64,000 nucleotides of DNA from assembly GCF_017874035.1 (NCBI RefSeq), contig NZ_JAGGKV010000016.1, positions 1-64,000 of the forward strand, written 5' to 3'. The notes beneath the pieces are model-generated. The model was given only the letters and a program-made list of their open reading frames with translations, made no database searches and was not told where the DNA came from. Each line of letters opens with the position of its first letter. Within the stretch, counting starts at the first letter, position 1. This stretch comes from Paenibacillus aceris. Lineage in GTDB: Bacteria > Bacillota > Bacilli > Paenibacillales > NBRC-103111. This document shows, piece by piece, positions 53,333 to 63,218 of the stretch. The translations under genes and the position numbers were made by a program.

Positions 53333-54121
53333 ATGAGCTCAACATCAACAACGACCCCAGCTGGAGTTGTATCTGCCCAAGCTATACCCAAAGTACGCAT
53401 ATATGGGGTTCCTGTCTCCAAAATGAGCATGGACCAAACGGTTGCCTACCTAACTAAGGCGATTGAACAAAGACAGCCTCACCAGATTATAACTGCCAAC
53501 CCGATTATGGTTATGGCTGCGCTGGACGATCCTGCTTATATGAGCATGATGCAGCGTGCTGAGCTCATCGTTCCTGACGGAACGGGCGTCGTCTGGGCGG
53601 CCAATTATGTGGGAGATCCTGTCGCTGAGCGGGTTCCTGGTTATGATTTGCTCCATGAGCTTATGAAAGTTGGAGAGCCGAAAGGGTGGAAAGTGTATCT
53701 GTTGGGAGCTTCTAATGAAGTGATCCAAGCGGCGGCTGAGAAACTGCGTGCGAACTACCCAGAAATCAAGCTTGTAGGCGTGCGTGACGGATACTTTGGT
53801 GATGAGCAGGACGCTGAAGTGATACAATCCATTGTAGATGCCGCGCCGGATCTTCTATTTGTAGGGAGATCGGCAGCGAATCAGGAGCCTTGGATCGGCA
53901 AATACAAAGGGCAGCTCGGCGTTCCAGTTATGATGGGAGTCGGGGGAAGTTTTGATGTTCTTTCGGGCAAGCTAAAAAGAGCACCGGTTGTATTCCAAAA
54001 ACTACGTCTTGAATGGTTCTACCGCCTGTTACAGGAGCCGTGGCGCTACAAAAGAATGTTATTACTCCCTAAATTCGCGATGAAAGTGATGCGTGACAAA
54101 GAGAAAGTCACAAAAACATGA
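53333..54121 (+). CDS. tagA: WecG/TagA/CpsF family glycosyltransferase
   Basis: 262 residues. Uses UDP-ManNAc to extend a GlcNAc-lipid acceptor, starting the linkage unit or wall polymer. Family blocks: ITANPIMVMAALDDPAYMSMM, VPDGTGVVWAA, and GVGGSFDVLSGKLKRAP, with LRLEWFYRLLQEPWRYKRM near the C-terminus. Start at ATG 53333 after AAAGGAAGAG; the longer frame to 53186 lies in csaB. UDP-ManNAc can come from wecB at 15.6 kb. Confidence 0.93.
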   Translation: MSSTSTTTPAGVVSAQAIPKVRIYGVPVSKMSMDQTVAYLTKAIEQRQPHQIITANPIMVMAALDDPAYMSMMQRAELIVPDGTGVVWAANYVGDPVAERVPGYDLLHELMKVGEPKGWKVYLLGASNEVIQAAAEKLRANYPEIKLVGVRDGYFGDEQDAEVIQSIVDAAPDLLFVGRSAANQEPWIGKYKGQLGVPVMMGVGGSFDVLSGKLKRAPVVFQKLRLEWFYRLLQEPWRYKRMLLLPKFAMKVMRDKEKVTKT

Positions 54122-54253
54122 AAATTTTTATGAAAATTGGCTGAAAACGGTCATTTCAGACAAATTTAGCAGTAGTATTTGTGGACAAATGGGAGTATAA
54201 TTCTCTTCGGCGGATCACCTGCCACCCAAGACAAGAGGAGCTGTGAAGAAGAC

Positions 54254-55366
54254 ATGTATGGATTATACGCGATTGGGTTCATCGCCGCCTGCATTATTGC
54301 AGTGCTGCTGACACCCCTGGTCAAAAAATTTGCCTTCTGGGTTGGAGCTGTAGATGCCCCCAACCATCGAAAAGTTCATACCCGAATTATGCCGCGTCTC
54401 GGAGGCTTGGCTATTTTCCTTGCCTTTGTCGGAGCTTATTTCGTCGTCTCTCCAGCACTTGATGCCGTTAACTCCAATGCAGCGTTTGGCTTGCTGCTCG
54501 GCGGGTTAGTAATCGTCATCACGGGAGCACTGGATGACCGTTTTCAACTATCCCCCAAATGGAAGCTTCTTGGGCAGCTTATTGCTGCGTGTATCGTCGT
54601 TTCCTTTGGCCTCAAAATCGATCTCGTTAACATTCCGTTCGGAGAGACGAACCTGCCTATCGGTTGGTTGAGTATCCCGATTACGATATTATGGATCGTC
54701 GGCGTATCCAATGCCATTAACCTAATTGACGGTCTCGATGGCCTGTCAGCGGGCGTATCTGGTATTGCTACTACTACGATTCTTGTTTTAGCGCTTATGA
54801 TGGGCAATGTAACTGTTATTTTATTGGCTGTAATCTTACTAGGAAGTATCGTAGGCTTCATGTTCTATAACTTCCATCCGGCCAAGATTTTTATGGGCGA
54901 TTCAGGCGCCTTATTCCTAGGCTTCGCACTAGCGACGCTGTCGATCCTCGGCTTTAAACAAGCGGCCGTTGTATCGCTCCTAATCCCGATTATGATTCTA
55001 GGCGTGCCATTATCCGATACCTTCTTCGCGATTATGCGCCGTTATGTAAATAAACTGCCGATCTCGGCGCCGGACAAAAGCCATTTGCATCACTGCTTAC
55101 TGCAACTCGGCTTCAGCCATCGTACAAGCGTACTGATCATTTACGGTATTGCCTCTGTATTTGGCGGTAGCGCCGTTGTATGTTCAGTGTTCATTTCCCA
55201 AGACTCGACTTGGGGCCTGATTATGATCATTGTTGCGCTTTTCCTCGTGATGCTCGTTGGAGCAGAAGCGATCGGTATCATCAGTAAAAGTCGTAAGCCG
55301 GTACTGAACTTCCTGCAAAGGCTTCTTGGTAAGCCTGTACAGAGCGACCGGATGGGCAATAAATAG
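54254..55366 (+). CDS. Undecaprenyl-phosphate GlcNAc-1-phosphate transferase, TagO/WecA family
   Basis: Transfers GlcNAc 1-phosphate to undecaprenyl phosphate, the first lipid-linked step, on the inner face of the membrane. 370 residues, about 11 helices. The MraY/WecA motifs are present: APNHRKVHTRIMPRLGG, NLIDGLDGLSAG (catalytic aspartates), FMGDSGALFLGF, and SHLHHCLLQLGFSHR. Start at ATG 54254; the frame from 54179 lacks family similarity. Together with TagA and CsaB it forms a wall-polymer cassette. Confidence 0.93.
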   Translation: MYGLYAIGFIAACIIAVLLTPLVKKFAFWVGAVDAPNHRKVHTRIMPRLGGLAIFLAFVGAYFVVSPALDAVNSNAAFGLLLGGLVIVITGALDDRFQLSPKWKLLGQLIAACIVVSFGLKIDLVNIPFGETNLPIGWLSIPITILWIVGVSNAINLIDGLDGLSAGVSGIATTTILVLALMMGNVTVILLAVILLGSIVGFMFYNFHPAKIFMGDSGALFLGFALATLSILGFKQAAVVSLLIPIMILGVPLSDTFFAIMRRYVNKLPISAPDKSHLHHCLLQLGFSHRTSVLIIYGIASVFGGSAVVCSVFISQDSTWGLIMIIVALFLVMLVGAEAIGIISKSRKPVLNFLQRLLGKPVQSDRMGNK

Positions 55367-55385
55367 CACTTATATAAGTTCGTTC

Positions 55386-55413
55386 AATCCAACCTTCGGG
55401 TTGGATTTTTTTT
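55386..55413 (+). terminator. Terminator of the wall-polymer gene group
   Basis: AATCCAACC, TTCG loop, GGTTGGATT, then T's. Sequence 55414-55620 has no clear promoter or gene. Confidence 0.9.
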
Positions 55414-55620
55414 CTATTTTGTGAACTTCCTACTTTCTCTAAACAATTACGAGGTTTTGACCGATAAGAAAGATACAAGAACTTTTGATAGTAAGCCGCA
55501 ATATGTAGAATGATAGAAGGATTTGGGAGGGATTGTCGAAAGTAAGAGAGGCTGATCGCAGGTTGGCCGAAGGTGCCATGACGATAATGAATATTAAGGT
55601 TACATAAGGAGGAACTAGCT

Positions 55621-58600
55621 TTGAGATTACTTAATAAAAAGTGGGCAAGTCTCATGTTGATCGTGACTTTGCTTATTAGCATGCTGCCGACGATGACAGT
55701 AAGCGCTGCATCAACACTAGTAATTAAGAACCTTTACACCGAGACGGATAATGCGGGTACATCGGCCGCTAAACCAACCAATGACAACTTAGTAACGCGC
55801 ATTACGCAATTACCGTTTACATTGAACGTAGAAATGACGAATGTAACGGACTCGCAGATTCCTTCGATCTATTTTGAAATTACCAATATGAACTCTGGTG
55901 CTGTAACCACAGAGAAGAATAACAAGGCGCAGATTGTCAGCTCGAACCTTGTGAAGTTTGATAATATTCAACTTACTGAGGGTTTAAACAAAGTAGTTGT
56001 CTATCTAGGTGAAACTAATGCGATAGCTTCAGCTCCAGGTTGGTTGTATTATGCGCCAACAACGAATTTGTCTGACTTCACGGTCAATAATTCGCAGCTT
56101 GAGGATGGCAAAATCTATCCAACGGACAGAGGCCCTTTGAAGGCTGGGACAACAGGTATTCAAATTAAAGCAAAAGCATCTAATGCTAGCGCTGTTCAAG
56201 CAACTCTAACTGGCGACTCTCTGCCTAAGCAAGGATTCAAAAGTAACGACGGCTATTTCTATTTTACAGGTGATGACAAGAACAAAACGTCCACTACATG
56301 TGCTTCCGTTACAAGTTTTTGTTTAAATCCCGGAGATAATATCATTAACTTCGTTGCTACGAACGACACGAATAAATATCAAGTTGTTAAAAAGCTTTGG
56401 TATGATAATGGAGAACCATTCGCTTTTAATGGTAAGGTTCAAGATACGGCTGCGGGCCCTTCTTCAGCCAAAGACCTCATTACAATTCCTACTTTTCAAA
56501 CAAGCGATTTGACATTTACGACAAGCGTAAAAAGTGATCTCGATGCTTCAGGCACGTCACTTCGTTATCGGTATGTAAATGTTGCTGTAAATGACCAGTC
56601 TATTGGTCAAATTGATTTGGGTGGCACGGATATTACGACACCTGTTACGAGCGCAACGGTTTCATCAGCTACTTATAAGTCTGTGTCAAGTAGTTTATCT
56701 CGTAATACGGCCGGGGACTTAGAGTATTTGGTTAAAGATTTAACGATAACAATACCGTCTATTCCTGCTTTTGCAGCGAATGAACAACGTCTGACGTTTA
56801 CTTTCCGTGACATTTCTAATTCTTTAGTGCCTGTAATCAGTGAGTATAAATTTAAGTATGTTGATCCAGCAAACCCGTACATTGATAAATCAACAATCAG
56901 CAACGGAACTATTGAAAATGAACTTAGCTTACTCAATGCTAATTTGGTTAACGAGCTGCCAGCTAACATTCATGTTTATGGCAATGATAAAACACTATCC
57001 ATTAAAACAAAATTAGATGGCGTTTATTTCCCAGATAGTAACCCTATTACCAAGTCTGCAGATTCTACTGCAACTTTGAATAAGTTTGACCTTATCTTGC
57101 AAGGGATAAGTGATGGTAACAAGAAATTAAGCATTGAGCTGTATAACAATGCCGCGGGGACAGGCACACCTTACAGTACAACGGATTACAAATTGACGAT
57201 TAGCAACGCTCCATATGTATTAATCAATAATGTTTCCAACAGCATGTCCATCAAGAACATTAAGAATCTCAAATGCGGCACAACAGAAGCCTGTATATCA
57301 GGTAGACTTGTGAACTTTTATCAAGACCCTTTTACCGCACCTGCTGTACCTCTTAACAAGGTAGAAGTGTTTATGAACGATAACCTTGTAACGCTTGATA
57401 CTCGAACTGATGATGCAGTTTTCGATCCAAGTACAAATGTGTTTACACTACCTCTTTCTAGTTTTAACTCTGACCTAACCAAAGTTATGGTGGAAGGAAA
57501 GAATACATTAAAGTTTAAGATCTATGTGAATAATGTCTTTATCACAGAGCAAACCTATGATATTTACTTGTTTACGACAGACGCTCCACAATTCACTGCA
57601 ATTAAACCGGTTGAGAACGGTACTTCAGGGACTCAGTTTATTGCAGGTAAAGACGCGGACACGTATACAACTAATCAGCGAACCGTTTCTTTTAAAGGGA
57701 TTTTTACAAGCCTTGACGCTAACGGAGCTGCTTCTGCTATTAAAGCATTAACTTTGGTGGTTCATACGAAGGACTCCAAGGGCGAAGCGTTAGTTTATCA
57801 GCAAACGATTGGAAGTACAATCGGAGTTATCGACCAAACGGCAAACTCCCAAAGTGTTACAGCTCTTGGAGTTGACTACTTTACAGCGATTAGCAACATT
57901 GTGTCTCTGCAGTCTTTTGATACAACTGCGTTTAAGCTGCTTGATAACTCGGATGTGGTGTTCGAATTTAGAATTACAAATAATTCAAACATTACAGCGA
58001 CAAAATCCATTACAATTACAAGACAAAACGTTCCCTATACGGTTGTACAACCTCTCCTGATCAAAAATGCTAAAGGAGACATGCAGGCTAACATCAACAG
58101 TAACTTCTATAATATTATTATTGAAGCTGAGAATGCAGATAGTGTTGTATTTGGTAAGGATGTAGCAACGAAAAGAACTGTATTGTCTGTAGATCAATAC
58201 TTGTATCAAGTTACTAATCTAAAACCTGGAGCAAATACAATCAAGTTTACGATTACACGTGGTACAACGAAAGTGAACGGCAGCTTTGTTCTCTTTAATA
58301 CAAACACCAATGTACAAGGCGCAGAAAGTCTTGAGGATATGAATTCTAAGTTCAAGCTCTTCAACGGGAACTTGCAACTGACATTCCCTAAAGACACAAA
58401 GCTGATGAGGAACAAGCCGGACAGCAATAACAATCAGTACATTACTAGTGGGCGTAAAATTCTGTTTGGAATCGCGGACTCTGATGATGGCCGTGTTGAC
58501 AAGTCGTTGTATCCAACGCCAAATGGCTATTACAAGTCAAAAATCAACGCAAAACTGCCTGAAAATACATTCCACCCAGCAAGTGATCTCTATTTTATGG

Positions 58601-59580
58601 ATGCTGGATTTATCCCGGCTCCTAACTCAACTACGACTTCGGCAGATGATCTAAGTAAAGGGCTTAACGGAACAGGAATGGATCCTTACGATACAACGAA
58701 TTCAGGAAGAGCTTACTTTAATAGATTAAATGATGAACTCGTTATTCCTACGCAAGACGGATCACTAACACTTCTGTATGATCCTTCTATTCGTCAGGAT
58801 GCCGGAAAATATATCAGTGTATTCTTCTACGATATTTATCCGAACTACGCAAATACAACGGACTATGGTTGGAAAAACATTGGTGGCGTTGTAGATAATA
58901 ATAAAAATACGATCACTGTACCGTTCCAGAAGTTTGGATATTACCAAGTTATGTACATGGATCGCAGTTTTGATGATATGACGGGTCACTCGTTCGCAAG
59001 AAATGAGTTGGAAACTCTCTACTCCAAAGGGGTAATGAAAGCCAAAACGACATTCTCCTTTGGGCCAAATGATTATATAACGCGCGGGGAATTTGCTCAG
59101 ATTTTAGTGAAAATATTCAAGATTCCTTTGAATTATGACGGAAACGGAACGTTCACAGATGTATTGAAGATCGATAATGCTGTAGGTATGCTATACGATT
59201 ATAAATACATTGAAACGGCAGCAAGAGCGGGTATTGTCCGCGGCCAAGCAAGCAACCGATTTAACCCAAGTGGTTCAATTACACGTCAAGACGCGGCTGT
59301 TATGATCGCAAGGGCTGCTGAGATGAAGTTGAACCCTGACTTGAAGAAGTCATTGGCAACACTACAAAAAGCATTTACAGATGCCGACAACATTGAATCC
59401 TACTCCAGACCGTCAGTTGAAGCTGTTTCAAAGGCTGGTTTAATTGAAGGTATTACAAATGCACTGCTGCCTGGACAAAAGAAAGAGACAGTCCGTTTTG
59501 ATCCAACTGAGCTGCTTACACGAGCTCAAGCATCGATTATCGGATATAGAGTTATGAAGCAACAGAAGATGGTCCCTTAA
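55621..59580 (+). CDS. Large secreted protein with C-terminal SLH domains
   Basis: 1319 residues. A signal peptide (about 1-30, ending VSAAS) is followed by about 1080 residues of Thr/Asn/Ser/Asp-rich beta-sandwich-like sequence and three SLH motifs at the C-terminus (about 1120-1319; ITRGEFAQ, ITRQDAAVM and LTRAQASI cores). The start is TTG with AAGGAGGA at seven bases. Four cysteines in two pairs (about residues 226/232 and 554/560) are unusual for a surface-layer protein and could make disulfides. It is probably bound to the pyruvylated polymer made by the genes before it. Function unknown. Confidence 0.85.
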   Translation: MRLLNKKWASLMLIVTLLISMLPTMTVSAASTLVIKNLYTETDNAGTSAAKPTNDNLVTRITQLPFTLNVEMTNVTDSQIPSIYFEITNMNSGAVTTEKNNKAQIVSSNLVKFDNIQLTEGLNKVVVYLGETNAIASAPGWLYYAPTTNLSDFTVNNSQLEDGKIYPTDRGPLKAGTTGIQIKAKASNASAVQATLTGDSLPKQGFKSNDGYFYFTGDDKNKTSTTCASVTSFCLNPGDNIINFVATNDTNKYQVVKKLWYDNGEPFAFNGKVQDTAAGPSSAKDLITIPTFQTSDLTFTTSVKSDLDASGTSLRYRYVNVAVNDQSIGQIDLGGTDITTPVTSATVSSATYKSVSSSLSRNTAGDLEYLVKDLTITIPSIPAFAANEQRLTFTFRDISNSLVPVISEYKFKYVDPANPYIDKSTISNGTIENELSLLNANLVNELPANIHVYGNDKTLSIKTKLDGVYFPDSNPITKSADSTATLNKFDLILQGISDGNKKLSIELYNNAAGTGTPYSTTDYKLTISNAPYVLINNVSNSMSIKNIKNLKCGTTEACISGRLVNFYQDPFTAPAVPLNKVEVFMNDNLVTLDTRTDDAVFDPSTNVFTLPLSSFNSDLTKVMVEGKNTLKFKIYVNNVFITEQTYDIYLFTTDAPQFTAIKPVENGTSGTQFIAGKDADTYTTNQRTVSFKGIFTSLDANGAASAIKALTLVVHTKDSKGEALVYQQTIGSTIGVIDQTANSQSVTALGVDYFTAISNIVSLQSFDTTAFKLLDNSDVVFEFRITNNSNITATKSITITRQNVPYTVVQPLLIKNAKGDMQANINSNFYNIIIEAENADSVVFGKDVATKRTVLSVDQYLYQVTNLKPGANTIKFTITRGTTKVNGSFVLFNTNTNVQGAESLEDMNSKFKLFNGNLQLTFPKDTKLMRNKPDSNNNQYITSGRKILFGIADSDDGRVDKSLYPTPNGYYKSKINAKLPENTFHPASDLYFMDAGFIPAPNSTTTSADDLSKGLNGTGMDPYDTTNSGRAYFNRLNDELVIPTQDGSLTLLYDPSIRQDAGKYISVFFYDIYPNYANTTDYGWKNIGGVVDNNKNTITVPFQKFGYYQVMYMDRSFDDMTGHSFARNELETLYSKGVMKAKTTFSFGPNDYITRGEFAQILVKIFKIPLNYDGNGTFTDVLKIDNAVGMLYDYKYIETAARAGIVRGQASNRFNPSGSITRQDAAVMIARAAEMKLNPDLKKSLATLQKAFTDADNIESYSRPSVEAVSKAGLIEGITNALLPGQKKETVRFDPTELLTRAQASIIGYRVMKQQKMVP

Positions 59581-59587
59581 ATCATAG

Positions 59588-59622
59588 AAAGACCCGACAC
59601 TTGTGTGTTGGGTCTTTTCTTT
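59588..59622 (+). terminator. Terminator of the large SLH gene
   Basis: AAAGACCCGACAC, TTGT loop, GTGTTGGGTCTTTT. The gap 59623-59924 then holds the leader of the next gene. Confidence 0.85.
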
Positions 59623-59751
59623 GATTTTTTCAGCTTACTTTCAGTTTATTATAAGCTAATTTTAAGTTTCTATTCATAGTCTATTCATCATTGCACGTTA
59701 AGATATGTTATAGATAAGATTTCATAGAGGCGCTTGAAAAAAAGCTTGCAT

Positions 59752-59924
59752 CTGGAAAATACTTATCAATGAAATGCAGTATAGATTGTCGTATACTGAT
59801 TCATGTAGCCGAGATGATAGACGCGGAGCTACATAGAATCGGCAAAATGATTCAAACTGTCGTCCCGTTGGTTATAAGTTTTTATAACAAAAAACTTTAA
59901 AATATTAGGAGGAAACAAAACTTT
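59752..59924 (+). promoter_or_regulatory. Promoter and long leader of the first S-layer-like gene
   Basis: The block TGGAAAATACTTATCAATGA (59752-59771) and a TATACT (59792-59797) 19 bases after CTTATCAATGA recur with the same spacing in the next gene (TATACT at 63089-63094). A second conserved block around AAAATATTAGGAGGAAACAA carries the ribosome binding site. The leader is about 120 bases. A clear -35 box is lacking. Confidence 0.6.
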
Positions 59925-62900
59925 ATGAAGAAAACTCTTTCCGTAGTCCTTACATCCGCTATGGCTCTTTCCATGTTCTCGTCCCTAGCATTCGCAGCGA
60001 AATCCTCTGCTGATTTCACAGATTTGAAAGACCTGGATGCAGCTACAAAAGCGAAATTTGATGCCATGATCTCCGCTGGTATCTTCGACGGCGTAACAGA
60101 CACAACTTTTGGTCTGAAAGACGAAATGAACCGTGCACAATTTGCAAAAGTTGCAGCATTGATCATGGGTCTGGACGTAAACAAAGATTTGAAAACATCC
60201 AGCTTCACTGACGTTAGTGTTGACGACGCGGCTAACGGTTATGCACTTCCTTACATCGAAGCTTTGAAAACAGCTGGCGTAACTGATGGTTATGCGGAAG
60301 GTCAATACAACCCGGCTGGTAAAGTAACAAAAGAACAATTGGCTACTTTCTTGGTTCGTGTTCTTGGTCAAGACGAAGCAGCTAAAGGCAAAACAGGTAC
60401 AGATGCAACAGTATCCGGTTGGGCACAAGGTTATGTAGCATTAGCACTTGAGTTGAAACTTCTTGCTAACGGCGAAGATGGTACATTTGGCGGTATGGCT
60501 AACGCAACTCGCGATCTTCTTTTGACAGGTGCTTATGAAGCAAAACAACAATACGTACCAGCTGGTAAAGTTTCCGTAACAGGAGCAAAAGCAACAGGCG
60601 CTCAACAAGTAACAGTGACTTTCAACAAGCCAGTTGATACTGACAAAGCTACAGTTGCATTGAAAAAAGGAACAACTGACGTAGTTACAACTACTAAATT
60701 CTCCGATGACAAAAAATCCGCAGTTCTAACATTGACTGATGTTAAAGTTAGCAAAGGCGACTACACCGTAACTGTTTCCGGTTTGGATGCTGCTACTGTT
60801 GACAAAACAACAGCAACATTCACAGGTGAAGATGAAGTTCTTACAAAAATCGATTTTGTAAATGCTGGCGATACAATTGCTTATGCAGACAAAACAATCG
60901 TTAAAGTGAAAGCTTCTAACCAATACGGTGAAAATGCTACGACAAATGCTGGTTCTTACAATGTTTACACATCTGCTGCAACATTCACAAAAATCACAAA
61001 AGATGCTGATGGCACTTTGTTGATTACTTTGGATACAGCGAATGAAAGCACAACACAAGGCGTATCTGTTATTCCAGTAACGGTTGTTAATAACGACAGC
61101 CACATCACAGCTACTAAAAACTTCAAGCTTGGTACACAACCAATCCTGACGAAATTAGAGCTTGGTGACGCTCGTTACTCTGTAGGTACTGCACTTAACG
61201 GTAAAGGCGAGAACGTTAAGTTCGATCTTAACCTGTTTGACCAATACGGCGGCAACATTTCTTACGATTCTTTGATCAATGCCAAAGTTAATAACTCCAC
61301 AAGCCCGTTATTCGGAACAACAACTGTGATTTGGAATGACTACATTTCAACGGATGATGTTAAAACGGAAGTAGAAGATAACGGAAATGATATCCCAGAA
61401 GTTAAGATCTCCTTGTTGAACGATCTTGACAAAGCTGGCGACTATAACTTCACTGTATTTAACCAAGCTGCAACAGCGAGTGGTAAAATCAGCGTCAACT
61501 CTTCTAAAGTAGCTAATAAAGTTGAAATCGGCGATCTTAACGACGTAATTGCTGCTGGCGACAAAGATGTATATATCCCAGTTGTTGCTTACGATGCTGC
61601 AGGAAACCAACTAAGTGTTGATGATCTGACTAGCGATGAAAACCTTAAACGTATCAACATTAACGTTTCTGGCGCAACAGGAGTTGATGGTGCAACTAGC
61701 CTTAAAATCGAAGATTCCGGTGAGCACAGAGGAACGATCCGTTTAAACCAAATTAACGGAACATCTAAAGGTGCAGTTTCTATCACAGCAATCATTGCAA
61801 CAGCTAACGCAAACAGCACTTCAACTAAAACTTATACAATTGCAGACGCTCGTGTACCTGATCACTTCAAAGTAGTAACTGATCCTGCGAAAGCGTTGGT
61901 TAAAGGTGCTACTTCTGCGATTGAGCTTGCTGTTATCGACCAATACGGCCAAGTACTTGACGATGCGAACTTCACAGATAGCCAAGGCAATAGTGCTCCA
62001 ACCTATGTTGACGGTTCGAACAACAAGTACCAAGTAAATGTCAAGGTAACTGCTACAGGTACTGCTGATGGTACGATCGGTTTGAAAAACCCAGCTGAAG
62101 AAGCAATCACTTCTGCGACATTTGGTAAAGGTGAAAAAGCTGGTGATTTCGAAGCATTCAATGACGAGTTCACACTGTTCACAACAGAAAATGCTACTGA
62201 AGGTGCAAAAGCTGATTACACAGCAACAATCACGAAAAACGGAACTGAGATCTCCAAGTTGACTAGAACGATCACAGTTGCTAGCGCAACAGACGATTTG
62301 ACTTACTCCGTGAACGCTGTTCCAACATTGTTCAACCTGAGTGATAGCGGCGTTGTTGTTGGGTCCACGTATGGTACGGGCGGAACAGCTATCAGCGCTG
62401 ACGATCTTAAAGACGTAACGAAATCTCAAGTATTTGCTCGCGAAGTTAAACTTACTGCTAAAAACGCTTCTGGCGACACAGTAAAACTTCCAGCTGGTAC
62501 AATCACAAGCATTACAACATCTAACAATGCTGTTGCAAAAGTAGCACTTGTTGGTGGTAAAGCTTATGTTCTTGGTAACAAGACAGGTACGGCTACATTG
62601 AACGTATCCTACAAAACAATTAAAGGCGAAATTAAAACTGCTAATGTTGCTGTGACATCTAAAAATGATGCACTTGCAGTCGACAAAGTCGAAGCTGACA
62701 GCACGATGACAATTGGAAAAACTGGTGGAAATGCATTCATCAATCCAGATCTAATTGTTACAGATAACTATGGTGTTGAGTATGAGAAAGAAGATGCTCA
62801 AAAAGCTAATGGTGTACTGGGTGTAACATTCTCAGCTAGCAACTACTCCTCCAACGTTAAAAATGTTACAATCAACTCCAACGGTGATATCACTGTAGAT

Positions 62901-62975
62901 GGTACTGGAACATTTGATCTGACAGTTACATCCCCAAGCGGTAAATCCGATGTAATTGCGGTAACTGTAAACTAA
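59925..62975 (+). CDS. S-layer-like protein with N-terminal SLH domains
   Basis: 1016 residues, free of cysteine. Signal peptide MKKTLSVVLTSAMALSMFSS (1-25, cut after AFA), then three SLH-like motifs (about 28-210) with FTDVSVDDAANGYALPYIEALK and GYAEGQYNPAGKVTKEQLATFLVR, then Ig-like and BIG2-like repeats. The composition (Ala, Thr, Asp, Lys and Val; no Cys) and codon use (many CTT/GTT/GCT) suggest a very highly expressed surface protein. AGGAGG precedes ATG. Its first ~200 codons are almost identical to those of the gene at 63219. It probably forms or covers the cell surface. Confidence 0.88.
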   Translation: MKKTLSVVLTSAMALSMFSSLAFAAKSSADFTDLKDLDAATKAKFDAMISAGIFDGVTDTTFGLKDEMNRAQFAKVAALIMGLDVNKDLKTSSFTDVSVDDAANGYALPYIEALKTAGVTDGYAEGQYNPAGKVTKEQLATFLVRVLGQDEAAKGKTGTDATVSGWAQGYVALALELKLLANGEDGTFGGMANATRDLLLTGAYEAKQQYVPAGKVSVTGAKATGAQQVTVTFNKPVDTDKATVALKKGTTDVVTTTKFSDDKKSAVLTLTDVKVSKGDYTVTVSGLDAATVDKTTATFTGEDEVLTKIDFVNAGDTIAYADKTIVKVKASNQYGENATTNAGSYNVYTSAATFTKITKDADGTLLITLDTANESTTQGVSVIPVTVVNNDSHITATKNFKLGTQPILTKLELGDARYSVGTALNGKGENVKFDLNLFDQYGGNISYDSLINAKVNNSTSPLFGTTTVIWNDYISTDDVKTEVEDNGNDIPEVKISLLNDLDKAGDYNFTVFNQAATASGKISVNSSKVANKVEIGDLNDVIAAGDKDVYIPVVAYDAAGNQLSVDDLTSDENLKRININVSGATGVDGATSLKIEDSGEHRGTIRLNQINGTSKGAVSITAIIATANANSTSTKTYTIADARVPDHFKVVTDPAKALVKGATSAIELAVIDQYGQVLDDANFTDSQGNSAPTYVDGSNNKYQVNVKVTATGTADGTIGLKNPAEEAITSATFGKGEKAGDFEAFNDEFTLFTTENATEGAKADYTATITKNGTEISKLTRTITVASATDDLTYSVNAVPTLFNLSDSGVVVGSTYGTGGTAISADDLKDVTKSQVFAREVKLTAKNASGDTVKLPAGTITSITTSNNAVAKVALVGGKAYVLGNKTGTATLNVSYKTIKGEIKTANVAVTSKNDALAVDKVEADSTMTIGKTGGNAFINPDLIVTDNYGVEYEKEDAQKANGVLGVTFSASNYSSNVKNVTINSNGDITVDGTGTFDLTVTSPSGKSDVIAVTVN

Positions 62976-62993
62976 TCAATATAAGTTAAGTAA

Positions 62994-63020
62994 AAGAAGG
63001 CCAATCGGCCTTCTTTTTTT
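62994..63020 (+). terminator. Terminator between the two S-layer-like genes
   Basis: AGAAGGCC, AATC loop, GGCCTTCT, then seven T's. Confidence 0.9.
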
Positions 63021-63047
63021 GTTTTATAAATCTACTATGCCAATCAA

Positions 63048-63218
63048 CATGGAAAATACTTATCAATGATTTAAACGTCGGTTGATAGTATACTAAGTTT
63101 GTAGCAAAGATGATATACGAAATGATACACGAAATTACATGCGAGTCGCGCAATCACTGAGTTATTTCCAAGTTTTTATAACAAAAACTTTTAAAATATT
63201 AGGAGGAAACAAAACCTT
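63048..63218 (+). promoter_or_regulatory. Promoter and leader of the second S-layer-like gene
   Basis: Repeats the two conserved blocks of the leader at 59752-59924; the sequence between them differs. The TATACT at 63089-63094 has the same distance from the first block. Confidence 0.6.

Noticed and set aside
59897..60428. Minus-strand frames repeated opposite both S-layer-like genes
   Set aside because: They repeat only because the SLH regions are duplicated. Cys/Phe/Ser-rich shadow translation with no start signal.
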